From the NCBI RefSeq assembly GCF_004364245.1, contig NZ_SOAV01000002.1, positions 310,001 through 374,000 on the forward strand: DNA of 64,000 nucleotides, in the 5' to 3' direction. Shown here one piece after another: positions 56,074-64,000 of the stretch. Each line of letters starts with the position of its first letter. Positions within the stretch are counted from its first letter, which is position 1. The translations under genes and the position numbers were made by a program. Source of the stretch: Streptomyces sp. BK208. GTDB lineage: Bacteria > Actinomycetota > Actinomycetes > Streptomycetales > Streptomycetaceae. The notes beneath the pieces are model-generated. The model made no database searches and was not told where the DNA came from. It saw only the letters and a program-made list of their open reading frames with translations.

Positions 56074-57225
56074 TCAGCTTCCTCCGTCACCGCCGCGCTC
56101 CTTCCGCCCGGCCCGCCGCCGCAGCAGCTCCTTGCCCTGCCGCCGCGCCGCCGCGTCGCCCAGGGCCGCCGCCAGCAGCGGGGCCGTGCGGCGGCGGGCC
56201 AGCAGCAGCCGCTGGTTCGGCACCGGCTCCGGACGCCAGTGGTGCTTGTACGGCTCGTCGCCCCGCAGCAGGCTCAGCGTGCCGCGTCCCGGGGCCCGGG
56301 TGTGCTCGGCGCACGCGTCCAGCAGCATCACCGCCACGTCCGCCTTCCGCTCCCGCAGCCGGGGGTGCGCGCCGTACAGATAGCCGCCGGCCAGCCGGCG
56401 CGAGAGCAGCGTCACGTCCACGGCCACCACCTCCCCGTCCATCCGGAACTCGGTGACCACCGCGTCCCCGGCGCGCACCATCGGCCCCACCGCCCGCACC
56501 AGATGCTCACGGAAGCGGCCGCGCAGGTGCTCGCCGGTCACCTGCCGCCCCCGCCACTGCAGCCGGTGCAGTTCGAGGAGCCGTCGCAGCGCCGCGTCCG
56601 TCTCCTCGGGCAGCACGGGCCGGCTCTTGACGCCGAGCGCGTCCAGCCGGCGCAGCCGGGCGCGGACCCGCTGCCTGGCCTTGGCCGAGGGCAGCCGGGC
56701 GACCAGCTCGTCCATCGGCACGGCGGGCAGCTCCAGGCAGAGCGAGTCGGCCAGCCGGCGCCGGGGTCCGCGCCAGCGGGCGTAGACCCGTTCGGCAGCC
56801 GCGCCCGGCCGTACCTCGCGCAGGTCGACCAGCGCCGTGCGGGCCGCCGCCGCCAGGCCCGCGGTGAGCGCGGCCTCCGCGTCCGGGCCCCGCTCGTCGT
56901 CCAGCAGGACGTCCCCGTAGTCCGAGATCGCCCCGCCCAGCGGCACCAGCGAGGGCACCGGGTGCCGTACGAGCATCAGCGGCGCGGCGGCCACCGGTTC
57001 GCGGCCGTCGCGGGCCAGCACCAGGCGCAGCCGTCCGGCCGAGCCGTACGCACGCCACCAGGAGAGCAGCCAGGCGTGGCTCTGGAACGGGGTCGCGGCG
57101 GCACACCGGTCGTACAACCGCCGCCACTCGGGGGCCAGCCCCGCGAAGACGCGCTCGTCGGTGACCAGTTCGACCGTGTACCCGGGCGGGAACGCGTCCG
57201 CGCGCGGCTGCCTCGGGTACGTCAC
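56074..57225 (-). CDS. GNAT-fold acyltransferase of the CelD/BcsL type
   Basis: A 383-residue protein with a double GNAT fold (Acetyltransf_6), often annotated as cellulose biosynthesis protein CelD. FQSHAWLLSWWRAYGS near the N-terminus and RGDEPYKHHWRPEPVPNQRLLL near the C-terminus are the conserved blocks; GGYLYGAHPRLRERKADVAV lies in the cofactor region. GTG 57225 overlaps the Wzz-like stop by 4 bp. A longer open frame upstream is antisense-like and rejected. It probably acylates sugar residues of the polymer. It is the last gene of the exopolysaccharide operon. Confidence 0.87.
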   Translation of the reverse strand: MTYPRQPRADAFPPGYTVELVTDERVFAGLAPEWRRLYDRCAAATPFQSHAWLLSWWRAYGSAGRLRLVLARDGREPVAAAPLMLVRHPVPSLVPLGGAISDYGDVLLDDERGPDAEAALTAGLAAAARTALVDLREVRPGAAAERVYARWRGPRRRLADSLCLELPAVPMDELVARLPSAKARQRVRARLRRLDALGVKSRPVLPEETDAALRRLLELHRLQWRGRQVTGEHLRGRFREHLVRAVGPMVRAGDAVVTEFRMDGEVVAVDVTLLSRRLAGGYLYGAHPRLRERKADVAVMLLDACAEHTRAPGRGTLSLLRGDEPYKHHWRPEPVPNQRLLLARRRTAPLLAAALGDAAARRQGKELLRRRAGRKERGGDGGS

Positions 57226-57950
57226 AGCTGCCCGCGGGCGTCCGACGCCGACGCCGGTCCGGGCACGGCGGCCGCGGGGCCGGGCCCCGGGGCGGTGCGG
57301 CGGGGCCGGACCAGCAGGGCCAGCCCGCCGAGCAGACCGCCCGCGCTCGCACCCACCAGGCCCGTCACGGCGGCGGACGGCGAGGACGGCTCGCCGGGCT
57401 CGGTGGCCCGGGCGAACTGCCGCAGTTCCACGTGGGTGTCGTCGGCCGTGGCGTCCGCGTGCCGGGTGAGGGCACGGGCGACCGCGTTGGCCATGTCGGC
57501 GGCCTCCTCCGGGTCGGCGGAGGTGGCCGTCACCGAGACCATCGGCGCGTCCGGCGAGGTCGCGGTGCGCACGCTCCGCTCCAGCGTCGCCACCGGCACG
57601 TGGGCCCACATCTGCGCGTCCCCGAGCACGGCGAGCTGCGTGGCGACCCGGCCGTAGGCCTGCGCGAAGCCCAGCGCGGACGACGGGTCGGACGCGTCGG
57701 CCGGGACGGCGACCACGTAACTCGTCGCCGTGTACTGCGGGGTGGTGACCAGGCCGTACCCGGCGCCGAGCAGCCCGCCGGCGGCGACGCCGGCCGCGAG
57801 CGGGGACCAGGGCGGGAGCGAGCGGAGGCGGAGCAGGCTGCGGCGCCGGACGCGGCGCAGGGCGGTCCGGGCGCGGTCCCGGCGGGAGGGCGGGCCGGGC
57901 GCGAGGTCCGCGGCGGGCTCGGCCGGGGACTGGGTGAGGGGCTCGGTCAT
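57222..57950 (-). CDS. Wzz-like polysaccharide chain-length determinant
   Basis: A 242-residue membrane protein with two helices, at about 47-66 (LAAGVAAGGLLGAGYGLVTT) and 193-212 (AVTGLVGASAGGLLGGLALL). The extracellular segment between them has YTATSYVVAVPADASDPS and an alpha-helical rest, as in Wzz/CapA proteins. No tyrosine-kinase domain is attached. The cytoplasmic N-terminus is strongly basic. It overlaps the GT4 stop by 4 bp and regulates the length of the exported polymer. Confidence 0.85.
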   Translation of the reverse strand: MTEPLTQSPAEPAADLAPGPPSRRDRARTALRRVRRRSLLRLRSLPPWSPLAAGVAAGGLLGAGYGLVTTPQYTATSYVVAVPADASDPSSALGFAQAYGRVATQLAVLGDAQMWAHVPVATLERSVRTATSPDAPMVSVTATSADPEEAADMANAVARALTRHADATADDTHVELRQFARATEPGEPSSPSAAVTGLVGASAGGLLGGLALLVRPRRTAPGPGPAAAVPGPASASDARGQL

Positions 57951-59122
57951 GGGGACTTGACTCCCTGGGGTGCCGGGGACGGGGGCAATGGCTGCGTGAG
58001 GGTGGTCGCGTACACGTCCATCAGCCGGGCGGCGCTGCGGGTGACGCAGTAGTGCCGGGCCGCCTCGGGCGCGGCGCGCGTGCCGGGGAGCGGACCGCCG
58101 GACGCGCGGGTCCCGGCGAGGGCACGGGCGAACTCCGCGGCGCCGCCGCCGACCCGCCGGGCCCCGGGCGCGGACCCGGGCGGCAGGTCCTCGATCGCCG
58201 GGCAGGAGGAGTACAGCACCGGCAGCCCGGACGCGAGCCCCTCCACGGCGGCCAGGCCGAAGGCCTCCTCCCGCGACGGCGACGCGAGGACGTCCATCGC
58301 GGCGGCGAGGGCGGGCAGGTCGGGGCCCGGGGAGCCGTCGGGGAGGTAGGGGCGCTCGCCGGTGAGCAGGACGCGGTCGGCGACCCCGGCCTCCCGGGCG
58401 GTGCGGCGCAGCAGGTGCTCCTGGGGGCCGCCGCCGACCAGCAGCAGCCAGCAGTCGGGCGGCAGCAGGGCAAGGGCGCGGACCAGGACGTCGAACCGCT
58501 TGGCCGCCGTCAGCCGTCCGATGCCGCCGACGACGTACGCCCCCTCGGGCAGGCCGAGGCGGCGCCGGGTGCGCAGCCGCTGGACCGGGTCGAAGCGGAA
58601 GCGGGCCAGGTCGATGCCGTTGGGGACGACCTCGATGCGGGGCGCGGGCACGCCCCAGCGCCGCAGCCGGTCGGCGACGGTGGGGGAGACGGCGACCGTG
58701 GCGCTGCCCAGGCGCTCACCGGCCAGGTAGAGGGCGCGCACGCCCGGGGTGAGCGGGCGGCCCTCCATCTGGGAGTCGCCCAGGGAGTGTTCGGTGGCGA
58801 CGACCGCGCGGACGCCGGCCAGACGGGCGGCGAGGCGGCCGTAGAGGCAGGCGCGGTAGAGGTGGGTGTGCACGAGGTCGTAGCCGCCGGCGCGGATCAG
58901 GCGGGCCAGCCGGGGCAGCGCGGCCACGTCGCGGTTGCCGGTCATGCCGAGGTGGACGACGTTCACACCGTCGGCCAGCAGCCCCTCGGCGACCGGGCCG
59001 GGGTTGGTGAGCGTCACGACGTCGCAGTCGACGGGCAGGTGCCGCAGCAGCAGCCGCAGTTGCTGCTCGGCGCCGCCGACACCGAGGCCGGTGATGATGT
59101 GCAGGGCCTTCACGTCCGTCAC
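57947..59122 (-). CDS. Glycosyltransferase family 4
   Basis: A 391-residue GT-B retaining glycosyltransferase. The N-terminal HIITGLGVGGAEQQLRLLL is the GT4 opening, and the nucleotide-sugar motif is SREEAFGLAAVEGLASGLPV, containing the E-x7-E pair. Membrane-associated but without helices. GTG 59122 starts one base after the deacetylase stop. A later in-frame GTG (59113) is possible. It adds a sugar to the lipid-linked repeat unit; donor unknown. It is the only GT-B enzyme of the cluster visible here. Confidence 0.92.
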   Translation of the reverse strand: MTDVKALHIITGLGVGGAEQQLRLLLRHLPVDCDVVTLTNPGPVAEGLLADGVNVVHLGMTGNRDVAALPRLARLIRAGGYDLVHTHLYRACLYGRLAARLAGVRAVVATEHSLGDSQMEGRPLTPGVRALYLAGERLGSATVAVSPTVADRLRRWGVPAPRIEVVPNGIDLARFRFDPVQRLRTRRRLGLPEGAYVVGGIGRLTAAKRFDVLVRALALLPPDCWLLLVGGGPQEHLLRRTAREAGVADRVLLTGERPYLPDGSPGPDLPALAAAMDVLASPSREEAFGLAAVEGLASGLPVLYSSCPAIEDLPPGSAPGARRVGGGAAEFARALAGTRASGGPLPGTRAAPEAARHYCVTRSAARLMDVYATTLTQPLPPSPAPQGVKSP

Positions 59123-59123
59123 C

Positions 59124-59888
59124 TCACACTCCCGTCGCGGCTCGGCGGCGCAGGCGGTGCAGCCGGGTCTTCAACAGCAGCCGTACGGGGGTGTCCCGCT
59201 GGCCCACGTGCACGCGGGGCAGGGCGTACGGGCCGGTCAGCGGGCCGGGGTCGATGGCGCAGGCGTAGGAGTAGCCGGCGGCGCGTACGGCGTCGGCGGC
59301 GCGGGCGTCGACCGTGCCGTACGGGTAGCAGAAACCGCCGACCGGGGCGCCGGTCAACTCCGTGAGCCGTGCCCTGCTCCCGGCGGTCTCGGCGGCCAGC
59401 GTGGCGTCGTCCGCCGTGGTCAGGTCGACGTGGGTGAGGCCGTGCGAGCCGATCTCCACTCCCTCGGCGGCGGCGCGGCGGATGCCGTCGGCGGTCAGCA
59501 GCGGCTTGCGCGGGCCCAGCGGGTCCCACGCGTTGTCGCCGCCGAGCCGGCCCGGCAGCACGAAGAGGGTCGCCCCGCAGCCCCAGCGGCGCAGGCACGG
59601 CAGGGCGTGCTCGACGAAGTCGGCGTATCCGTCGTCGAAGGTCAGCCCCACCAGGTCCCGGCCGCCGCCCCGGGCTCGGGCGGCCAGCAGTTCGGCGACC
59701 GGCACGCCGCGCAGCCCGCGCCGCCGCAGCCAGCCCAGCTGCGCGTCCAGCCGGCCGGGCGTGACGGTGATGCGGTACGGGTCGTCCGAGCAGTCGCCGA
59801 CCGAGTGGTACATCGCCACCCAGGGAACGGCGCCGGGGCGGGCGTCAACGGTCGTTGCGGAAGGGGAACCGGAAGCGTGAAGGGCCAT
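59124..59888 (-). CDS. Polysaccharide deacetylase (NodB domain, CE4)
   Basis: A 254-residue NodB-homology deacetylase. Metal and catalytic residues are clear: TFDDGYAD with Asp85 and Asp86, and SHGLTHVD with His149 and His153. The later CYPYGTVDARAADAV is the usual arginine/tyrosine region. No signal peptide or membrane anchor is visible at the chosen ATG 59888, so it may act in the cytoplasm on lipid-linked sugars. The start overlaps the flippase gene by 44 bp; a start further in cannot be excluded. Role: removal of N- or O-acetyl groups from the exopolysaccharide. Confidence 0.88.
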   Translation of the reverse strand: MALHASGSPSATTVDARPGAVPWVAMYHSVGDCSDDPYRITVTPGRLDAQLGWLRRRGLRGVPVAELLAARARGGGRDLVGLTFDDGYADFVEHALPCLRRWGCGATLFVLPGRLGGDNAWDPLGPRKPLLTADGIRRAAAEGVEIGSHGLTHVDLTTADDATLAAETAGSRARLTELTGAPVGGFCYPYGTVDARAADAVRAAGYSYACAIDPGPLTGPYALPRVHVGQRDTPVRLLLKTRLHRLRRRAATGV

Positions 59889-61596
59889 GCGGGTGCCTTT
59901 GCGTGACGGGGAGGGGGAAGCGGACGGGGCGGACCGTCCGCAGGGCCGGGCGAAGGCCCTGGACGTCCAGGGCCAGGCCGAGGACGACGAAGACACCGCC
60001 GACGGTCGCGGCGCCCACGGCCAGCGACAGGCCGGCCTGCGCGGCACCCGCCGCCGGGCCCGCGGCGCCGGTGACCAGGTCGGCGGCCCACGCCCCCGCG
60101 CCGGTCGCCACCGCGGCCGCCAGCACCGGCCGGACCAGGCCGGCCAGGACCCGCGGCACGCGCACCGGCACGCTGCGCGGTCCCGTCCCGGCCAGCAGCA
60201 GGGCGGCGGTCACGGTGATGCCGGCGGCGTTGGCGGCGGCGATGCCGGTCACCCCCCACGGCCCGACCGAGCAGGCGCCGACGACGGCCGTGGCCACGAT
60301 GCCGACGCCCATCGCGCCGAACGGGTACCAGGAGGCGCGGCCGGCCGAGAAGTACGAGCGGGCCAGCGCGCCCACCACGGTCTGGCCGAGCAGCCCGAGG
60401 GCGTACACGCGCATGACGGCCGTCGTCGCCGCCGTGTCGGCCGCCGTGAACGCGCCGCGGTGGAAGAGCAGCTCGATGATCTGCGGTGCGCAGGCGACCA
60501 CGGTGGCCGCGCCGAGCAGCACCAGGCAGGACGCCAGCACCACGTCCCGCTCGACCCGGTCGCGGGCCCGTTCCGTGTCGCCGTCGGCCAGCGCGCGGGC
60601 GACCACCGGGAAGGTGACCGTGCACAGCATCAGCGACAGGGTCATCGGGATCTGGGCCACCTTCTGCGCGTAGTTCAGGTGCGAGATGGCACCGGAGGGG
60701 AGCCCGGAGGCGAGGAAGCGCTCGATGAGCACCTGGGACTGGCGGCACAGGGCGAACAGCAGGACGGTCGTGAACAGGGCGAGGGCGAGCGGACGGGCGG
60801 GCTCCTCGGCCGCCGCCGTCGGCGGCTCACCGCCCTCCCGCCGCCGCAGCCGCCGCAGCAGCGAGGGCAGTTGCGCCGCCACCATCAGGAACCCGCCCAC
60901 CGCGACCCCGGCCGCCGCCGAGCGCACCCCCCAGCGTCCGCCGAGCACGAACATCGCCGTGATGATGCCGGTGTTGTAGGCGACGTAGATCGCCGCCGGG
61001 GCCAGGAACCGCCGGTGCGCCCGCAGCGCGGCGCTGCAGTACCCGGCGAGCCCGAAGCTGACGACGCAGGTGGCGGTGAGCCGGGTGCAGTCCACGGCGA
61101 GGGCGTGGTCGGGCAGCCCCGGCGCCAGGGCCCGGACCAGCACGGGCGCGGCGGCGGCGACCAGCGCACCGGCCGCGCCGAAGGCCAGGGCCAGCCGGGG
61201 CAGAGTCGAGGCGACCAGCGCACGGACCGGGTCCCCGGCAGCGCCCCGCGCGCGGCGGGCCAGGGCCAGGCTGAACATCGGGACCAGCGCGAAGGCCAGC
61301 CCGTCCTCGATCAGCAGCGTCGCCGCGAACTCCGGCACCGTCCAGGCCACCAGGAAGGCGTCCGTCTCGCCGCCGGCCCCGAACAGCCGCGCCAGCGCCT
61401 GGTCGCGGACCAGTCCGAGGACCGACCCGGCGACCGAGAGCACGGCGGTGACGAGCGCGGCCCGGGCGAGGAAACGGCCCGAGGACCGGACCTCGGGAGC
61501 GGGCGCGGGCGCGGTCCCGGTCCCGGGGTGCGGCGGGGCGGGCCGGGCGGGGGCGCGGGGCGCCTCGCCGGCCGTGCGCGGACCGGTCGTCGTCAC
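59845..61596 (-). CDS. MurJ/MviN-type lipid flippase
   Basis: A 583-residue MOP-superfamily transporter with about fourteen membrane helices. Family motifs include GLVRDQALARLFGAGGETDAFLVA at the first two helices (quoted in part) and HLNYAQKVAQIPMTL. A basic loop (RRLRRREGGEPPTA) lies between helices 6 and 7. GTG 61596 overlaps the O-antigen-ligase-like stop (GTGA). Being in an exopolysaccharide operon, it probably moves the lipid-linked repeat unit across the membrane, the Wzx task, rather than lipid II. Confidence 0.9.
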   Translation of the reverse strand: MTTTGPRTAGEAPRAPARPAPPHPGTGTAPAPAPEVRSSGRFLARAALVTAVLSVAGSVLGLVRDQALARLFGAGGETDAFLVAWTVPEFAATLLIEDGLAFALVPMFSLALARRARGAAGDPVRALVASTLPRLALAFGAAGALVAAAAPVLVRALAPGLPDHALAVDCTRLTATCVVSFGLAGYCSAALRAHRRFLAPAAIYVAYNTGIITAMFVLGGRWGVRSAAAGVAVGGFLMVAAQLPSLLRRLRRREGGEPPTAAAEEPARPLALALFTTVLLFALCRQSQVLIERFLASGLPSGAISHLNYAQKVAQIPMTLSLMLCTVTFPVVARALADGDTERARDRVERDVVLASCLVLLGAATVVACAPQIIELLFHRGAFTAADTAATTAVMRVYALGLLGQTVVGALARSYFSAGRASWYPFGAMGVGIVATAVVGACSVGPWGVTGIAAANAAGITVTAALLLAGTGPRSVPVRVPRVLAGLVRPVLAAAVATGAGAWAADLVTGAAGPAAGAAQAGLSLAVGAATVGGVFVVLGLALDVQGLRPALRTVRPVRFPLPVTQRHPHGPSRFRFPFRNDR

Positions 61597-62912
61597 CGTC
61601 CCGGCACCTCCCGCGCGGCGGACCCGAGCGCCCACCAGGCCGCCAGCCCGAAGCACACCGCCGTCAGCACGGTCGACGGCCCGCCGATGTCGGCGTACGC
61701 GAAGTCGGTCAACTGCCACACCAGCAGCCCGCAGGCGACGAACGCGCAGTCCGGTGCCGCCCCCTCGGCCCGCCGCGCGCGGCGCAGCCCCCGCAGCCCG
61801 AGGACGAGCAGCGCCAGCCAGCTCCCGGCGAGCGCGGTCAGCCCGATCAGCCCCTGCTCCGCCAGCACCAGCAGGTACATGTTGTGCGGCGACAGCAGCG
61901 GCTGCCTGCGGTACCCGGCACCGGCGCCGTCGGTCTCGCTGCCCGAGGACAGCGCCAACGAGGCGTGCGTGTCCCGGTGTTCGGGAAAGCCCTTCAGTCC
62001 CACGCCGGTCAGCGGCCGCTCCCGCCACATGCCGGCCGCCGCCGCCCACATCGTGTAGCGGTCGGTCACCGACTGGTCGGGGGCGTCGGCGACCCGCGTG
62101 ATGCTGCCGAGGCGCTCCTGGAGCATCGCCGTGCCGACCCCGAAGCCGCCCACCAGCACCACCGCCGCCGCGACCACGGCCGCCGCCACCGCCAGCGCCC
62201 TGCGCACCCCGGCGAGCAGCAGCTGCACCGCGCACGTCACCGCCGTCGCGATCCACGCGCCGCGGCTGAACGACAGGGCGAGCGGCAGCAGCAGGGCGAG
62301 CACGCACCCGGCGGCGAGCAGCCGCCGGCGCGCCGGCCCCCTGCCCAGCGCCAGCCCGAGGGCGCAGACCAGTCCCAGCGAGACGACGGTCGCCATCCCC
62401 ATCACGTCCTGCGGCCCGAAGGTGCCCACCGCCCGGATCGGCTCACCCTGGTAGGAGGCGCCGGTCCCGGTGACGTACTGGTGCACGCCCACCGCCCCCT
62501 GCCACACCGCGAGCGCCGTCGTCGACCAGGCGAGCAGCGTCACGTCGGCGCGGTCGCGGACGAGCAGCAGTACGGCGGCGGGGACCAGGACGAAGACCTG
62601 GAGGTACCGTCCGAGTCCGCCGAGCCCGGCCCCCGGCGAGAGGGCGCCGGCGGCGGCGACGGCCAGGCCGAGCACGGGCAGCCCGAGGACCACGGCGGCC
62701 GCACGGGTCAGCGGACGCCGCCGGTCCCGCACCAGCCGCAGCGCGCAGTACAGCACCGCCAGCGCGGAGACCGCGTCGGCCGGGTGCGCACCGCCCCCGT
62801 CGTCCGGGGCGACGGGCAGGGCGAGCAGGGCGACCACCGCGACCACGGCCAGCACGGGCGGCGGACGCCGCAGGCGCACCGCGGACCACAGGGGCAGGGC
62901 GGGACTGCTCAC
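61593..62912 (-). CDS. O-antigen ligase/Wzy-like polymerase
   Basis: A 439-residue polytopic membrane protein of the Wzy_C (O-antigen ligase) family, with about eleven helices. The family periplasmic signature is GVGLKGFPEHRDTHASL followed by SPHNMYLLVLAEQGLIGL, with conserved Arg and His. The AVGTFGPQDVMGM block matches the FGxPN-like motif of the family. GTG 62912. It polymerises or ligates repeat units outside the membrane. It lies between the sugar transferase and the flippase, completing a Wzx/Wzy-type pathway. Confidence 0.9.
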   Translation of the reverse strand: MSSPALPLWSAVRLRRPPPVLAVVAVVALLALPVAPDDGGGAHPADAVSALAVLYCALRLVRDRRRPLTRAAAVVLGLPVLGLAVAAAGALSPGAGLGGLGRYLQVFVLVPAAVLLLVRDRADVTLLAWSTTALAVWQGAVGVHQYVTGTGASYQGEPIRAVGTFGPQDVMGMATVVSLGLVCALGLALGRGPARRRLLAAGCVLALLLPLALSFSRGAWIATAVTCAVQLLLAGVRRALAVAAAVVAAAVVLVGGFGVGTAMLQERLGSITRVADAPDQSVTDRYTMWAAAAGMWRERPLTGVGLKGFPEHRDTHASLALSSGSETDGAGAGYRRQPLLSPHNMYLLVLAEQGLIGLTALAGSWLALLVLGLRGLRRARRAEGAAPDCAFVACGLLVWQLTDFAYADIGGPSTVLTAVCFGLAAWWALGSAAREVPGR

Positions 62913-62918
62913 CTCGGC

Positions 62919-64000
62919 TCAGCTCCCCGTGGGGCGCACGAGTGCCACGGCCGTGCGCAGCAGGATGCACACGTCCCGCCACAGCGACCAGTCGTCGATG
63001 TACGCGTTGTCGAAGCGCGCCCGGTCCTCGATGGAGGTGTCGCCGCGCAGCCCGTTGATCTGCGCCAGCCCCGTGATCCCGGCCGGCATCCGGTGCCGGG
63101 CGGCGTAACCGGGGTAGGTCTGGCTGAACCGCGCCACGAAGTACGGGCGTTCGGGCCGCGGGCCGACCAGGCTCATGTCGCCCCGGAAGACGTTCCACAG
63201 CTGGAGCAGCTCGTCCAGCGAGGTGCGCCGCAGGAAACGGCAGAACCACGGCATCCGGCGTTCGTCCGCCACGCTCCACCGGGTCGCCGACTCGTGCTCG
63301 TCGGCCGGGCGGTGCGTGCGGAACTTCAGCAGGGTGAACGGCCGCCCGCCCTGCCCGACGCGCTCCTGCCGGAACAGCACACCCGGACCGCCCACCACCC
63401 TCAGCGTCGCGGCGCAGGCCAGCAGCAGGGGGCTCAGCAGCAGCAAAAGCACCCCGGACACCGTCACGTCGAGCACCCGCTTGCCCGCGCCGCCCGGCCG
63501 CGCCGCCGCCGGTTCCAGACGTCGGCAGGGGTAGGCGGCGATCCGGTCCCCGGCCGGGTACGACGGGGCACCGGCCTGGGCGGGGGGCTCGGCGTCCAGT
63601 TCCCACACCGCGCAGCCCGACTCGGCCAGCGCGCCCAGCAGCGCCGCCTGCCGGGGCCGGACCGAGGGGTCCACGGCCAGGACGTCCCGCACGCCGTTCT
63701 GCACGACCGCCCGCCGTACCTCCTCGTCCGTGGCCAGCACGGGCAGGGTCGTGGTGCCGCCCGGGTCGTCGGTGACGATCCCGACGGGGCGCAGGCCGCA
63801 GCGCGGGTGGCGCAGCAGGGCCGAGGCCACGTTCTGCGCGGTCGCGACGGGCCCGACGACGAGGGCGGCGCGGGGACGGTTCACCAGCGCCGTACGGTGC
63901 CTGTGGTGCACGGCGGCCCGGCCGGCGCAGCCGCTCACCGCGTGCAGCAGGAAACCGGCGGCCAGGGCCGGCGCGGACAGCGCGTGCTGCGGCGCGTACG
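62919..64000 (-). CDS. Polyprenyl-phosphate sugar-1-phosphate transferase (5' end outside window)
   Basis: The C-terminal 359 residues of an exopolysaccharide initiating transferase (WcaJ/CpsE type); the frame stays open to base 64000, so the N-terminal membrane helices are missing. A CoA-binding-like domain (GPVATAQNVASALLRHP) comes first. Next is helix VTVSGVLLLLLSPLLL, then the transferase core: FRQERVGQGGRPFTLLKFRT, FLRRTSLDELLQLWNV, GDMSLVGPRPERPYF and MPAGITGLAQINGLRGD. It links the first sugar phosphate to undecaprenyl phosphate and opens the operon as far as seen here. Confidence 0.92.
   Translation of the reverse strand, partial: YAPQHALSAPALAAGFLLHAVSGCAGRAAVHHRHRTALVNRPRAALVVGPVATAQNVASALLRHPRCGLRPVGIVTDDPGGTTTLPVLATDEEVRRAVVQNGVRDVLAVDPSVRPRQAALLGALAESGCAVWELDAEPPAQAGAPSYPAGDRIAAYPCRRLEPAAARPGGAGKRVLDVTVSGVLLLLLSPLLLACAATLRVVGGPGVLFRQERVGQGGRPFTLLKFRTHRPADEHESATRWSVADERRMPWFCRFLRRTSLDELLQLWNVFRGDMSLVGPRPERPYFVARFSQTYPGYAARHRMPAGITGLAQINGLRGDTSIEDRARFDNAYIDDWSLWRDVCILLRTAVALVRPTGS

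Overview
The window looks like a chromosomal segment of a Streptomyces species. GC content is very high, third codon positions are almost all G or C, GTG starts are frequent and many genes overlap by 4 bp (GTGA or ATGA). It carries rodlin and chaplin genes, a CsoR-type copper operator and an ECF41 sigma factor. From memory, gene content and order resemble the S. coelicolor stretch around SCO2708-SCO2763 read in reverse; no database was available to confirm this.

Layout: 1-8.3 kb holds a secreted endonuclease I homologue (cut by the window edge), a one-chain heterodimer-type ABC exporter, a small exported protein, a secreted S37 peptidase and a Tat-exported GH3 beta-N-acetylhexosaminidase. 8.4-11.9 kb has a LysR/EamA exporter pair, a GNAT and a TIM-barrel isomerase-like protein. 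11.9-16.9 kb has an eleven-copy 34/35-bp tandem repeat, a LacI regulator and a divergent three-gene operon (Gfo/Idh/MocA dehydrogenase, DUF993, TIM-barrel epimerase) with a LacI operator between them. 17.1-23.1 kb is a complete ribose operon, rbsR-rbsA-rbsCB-rbsK-rbsD, in which the permease and the binding protein are one polypeptide. 23.2-25.9 kb is a resistance-like set: TetR, Vat-type acetyltransferase and macrolide-type glycosyltransferase.

25.9-27.6 kb is a carboxymuconolactone decarboxylase gene divergent from an ECF41 sigma factor, with recognisable ECF41 promoters. Then come a solo OLD-type TOPRIM protein, a hypothetical protein, a decayed gene, RecD2 and citrate synthase (citA). 34-41 kb has LysR/NmrA/DUF1772, the copZ-copA copper efflux operon, a zinc alcohol dehydrogenase and a small MerR-like protein. 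41.5-50.6 kb has mmsA, an APC permease, an unusual secreted-hydrolase/ABC-ATPase fusion with its permease, and a FadD acyl-CoA synthetase.

50.6-53.2 kb is the aerial-surface locus: divergent rodlins rdlB/rdlA, short chaplin chpD and sortase-anchored long chaplin chpA. It is followed by an ATP-grasp protein, a GH26-like secreted hydrolase and, on the minus strand, a tightly coupled exopolysaccharide operon (sugar-1-phosphate transferase, O-antigen-ligase-like protein, MurJ/Wzx-like flippase, polysaccharide deacetylase, GT4, Wzz-like protein, CelD/BcsL-like acyltransferase) that runs off the right edge. No tRNA, rRNA, CRISPR array, insertion sequence or prophage was seen.
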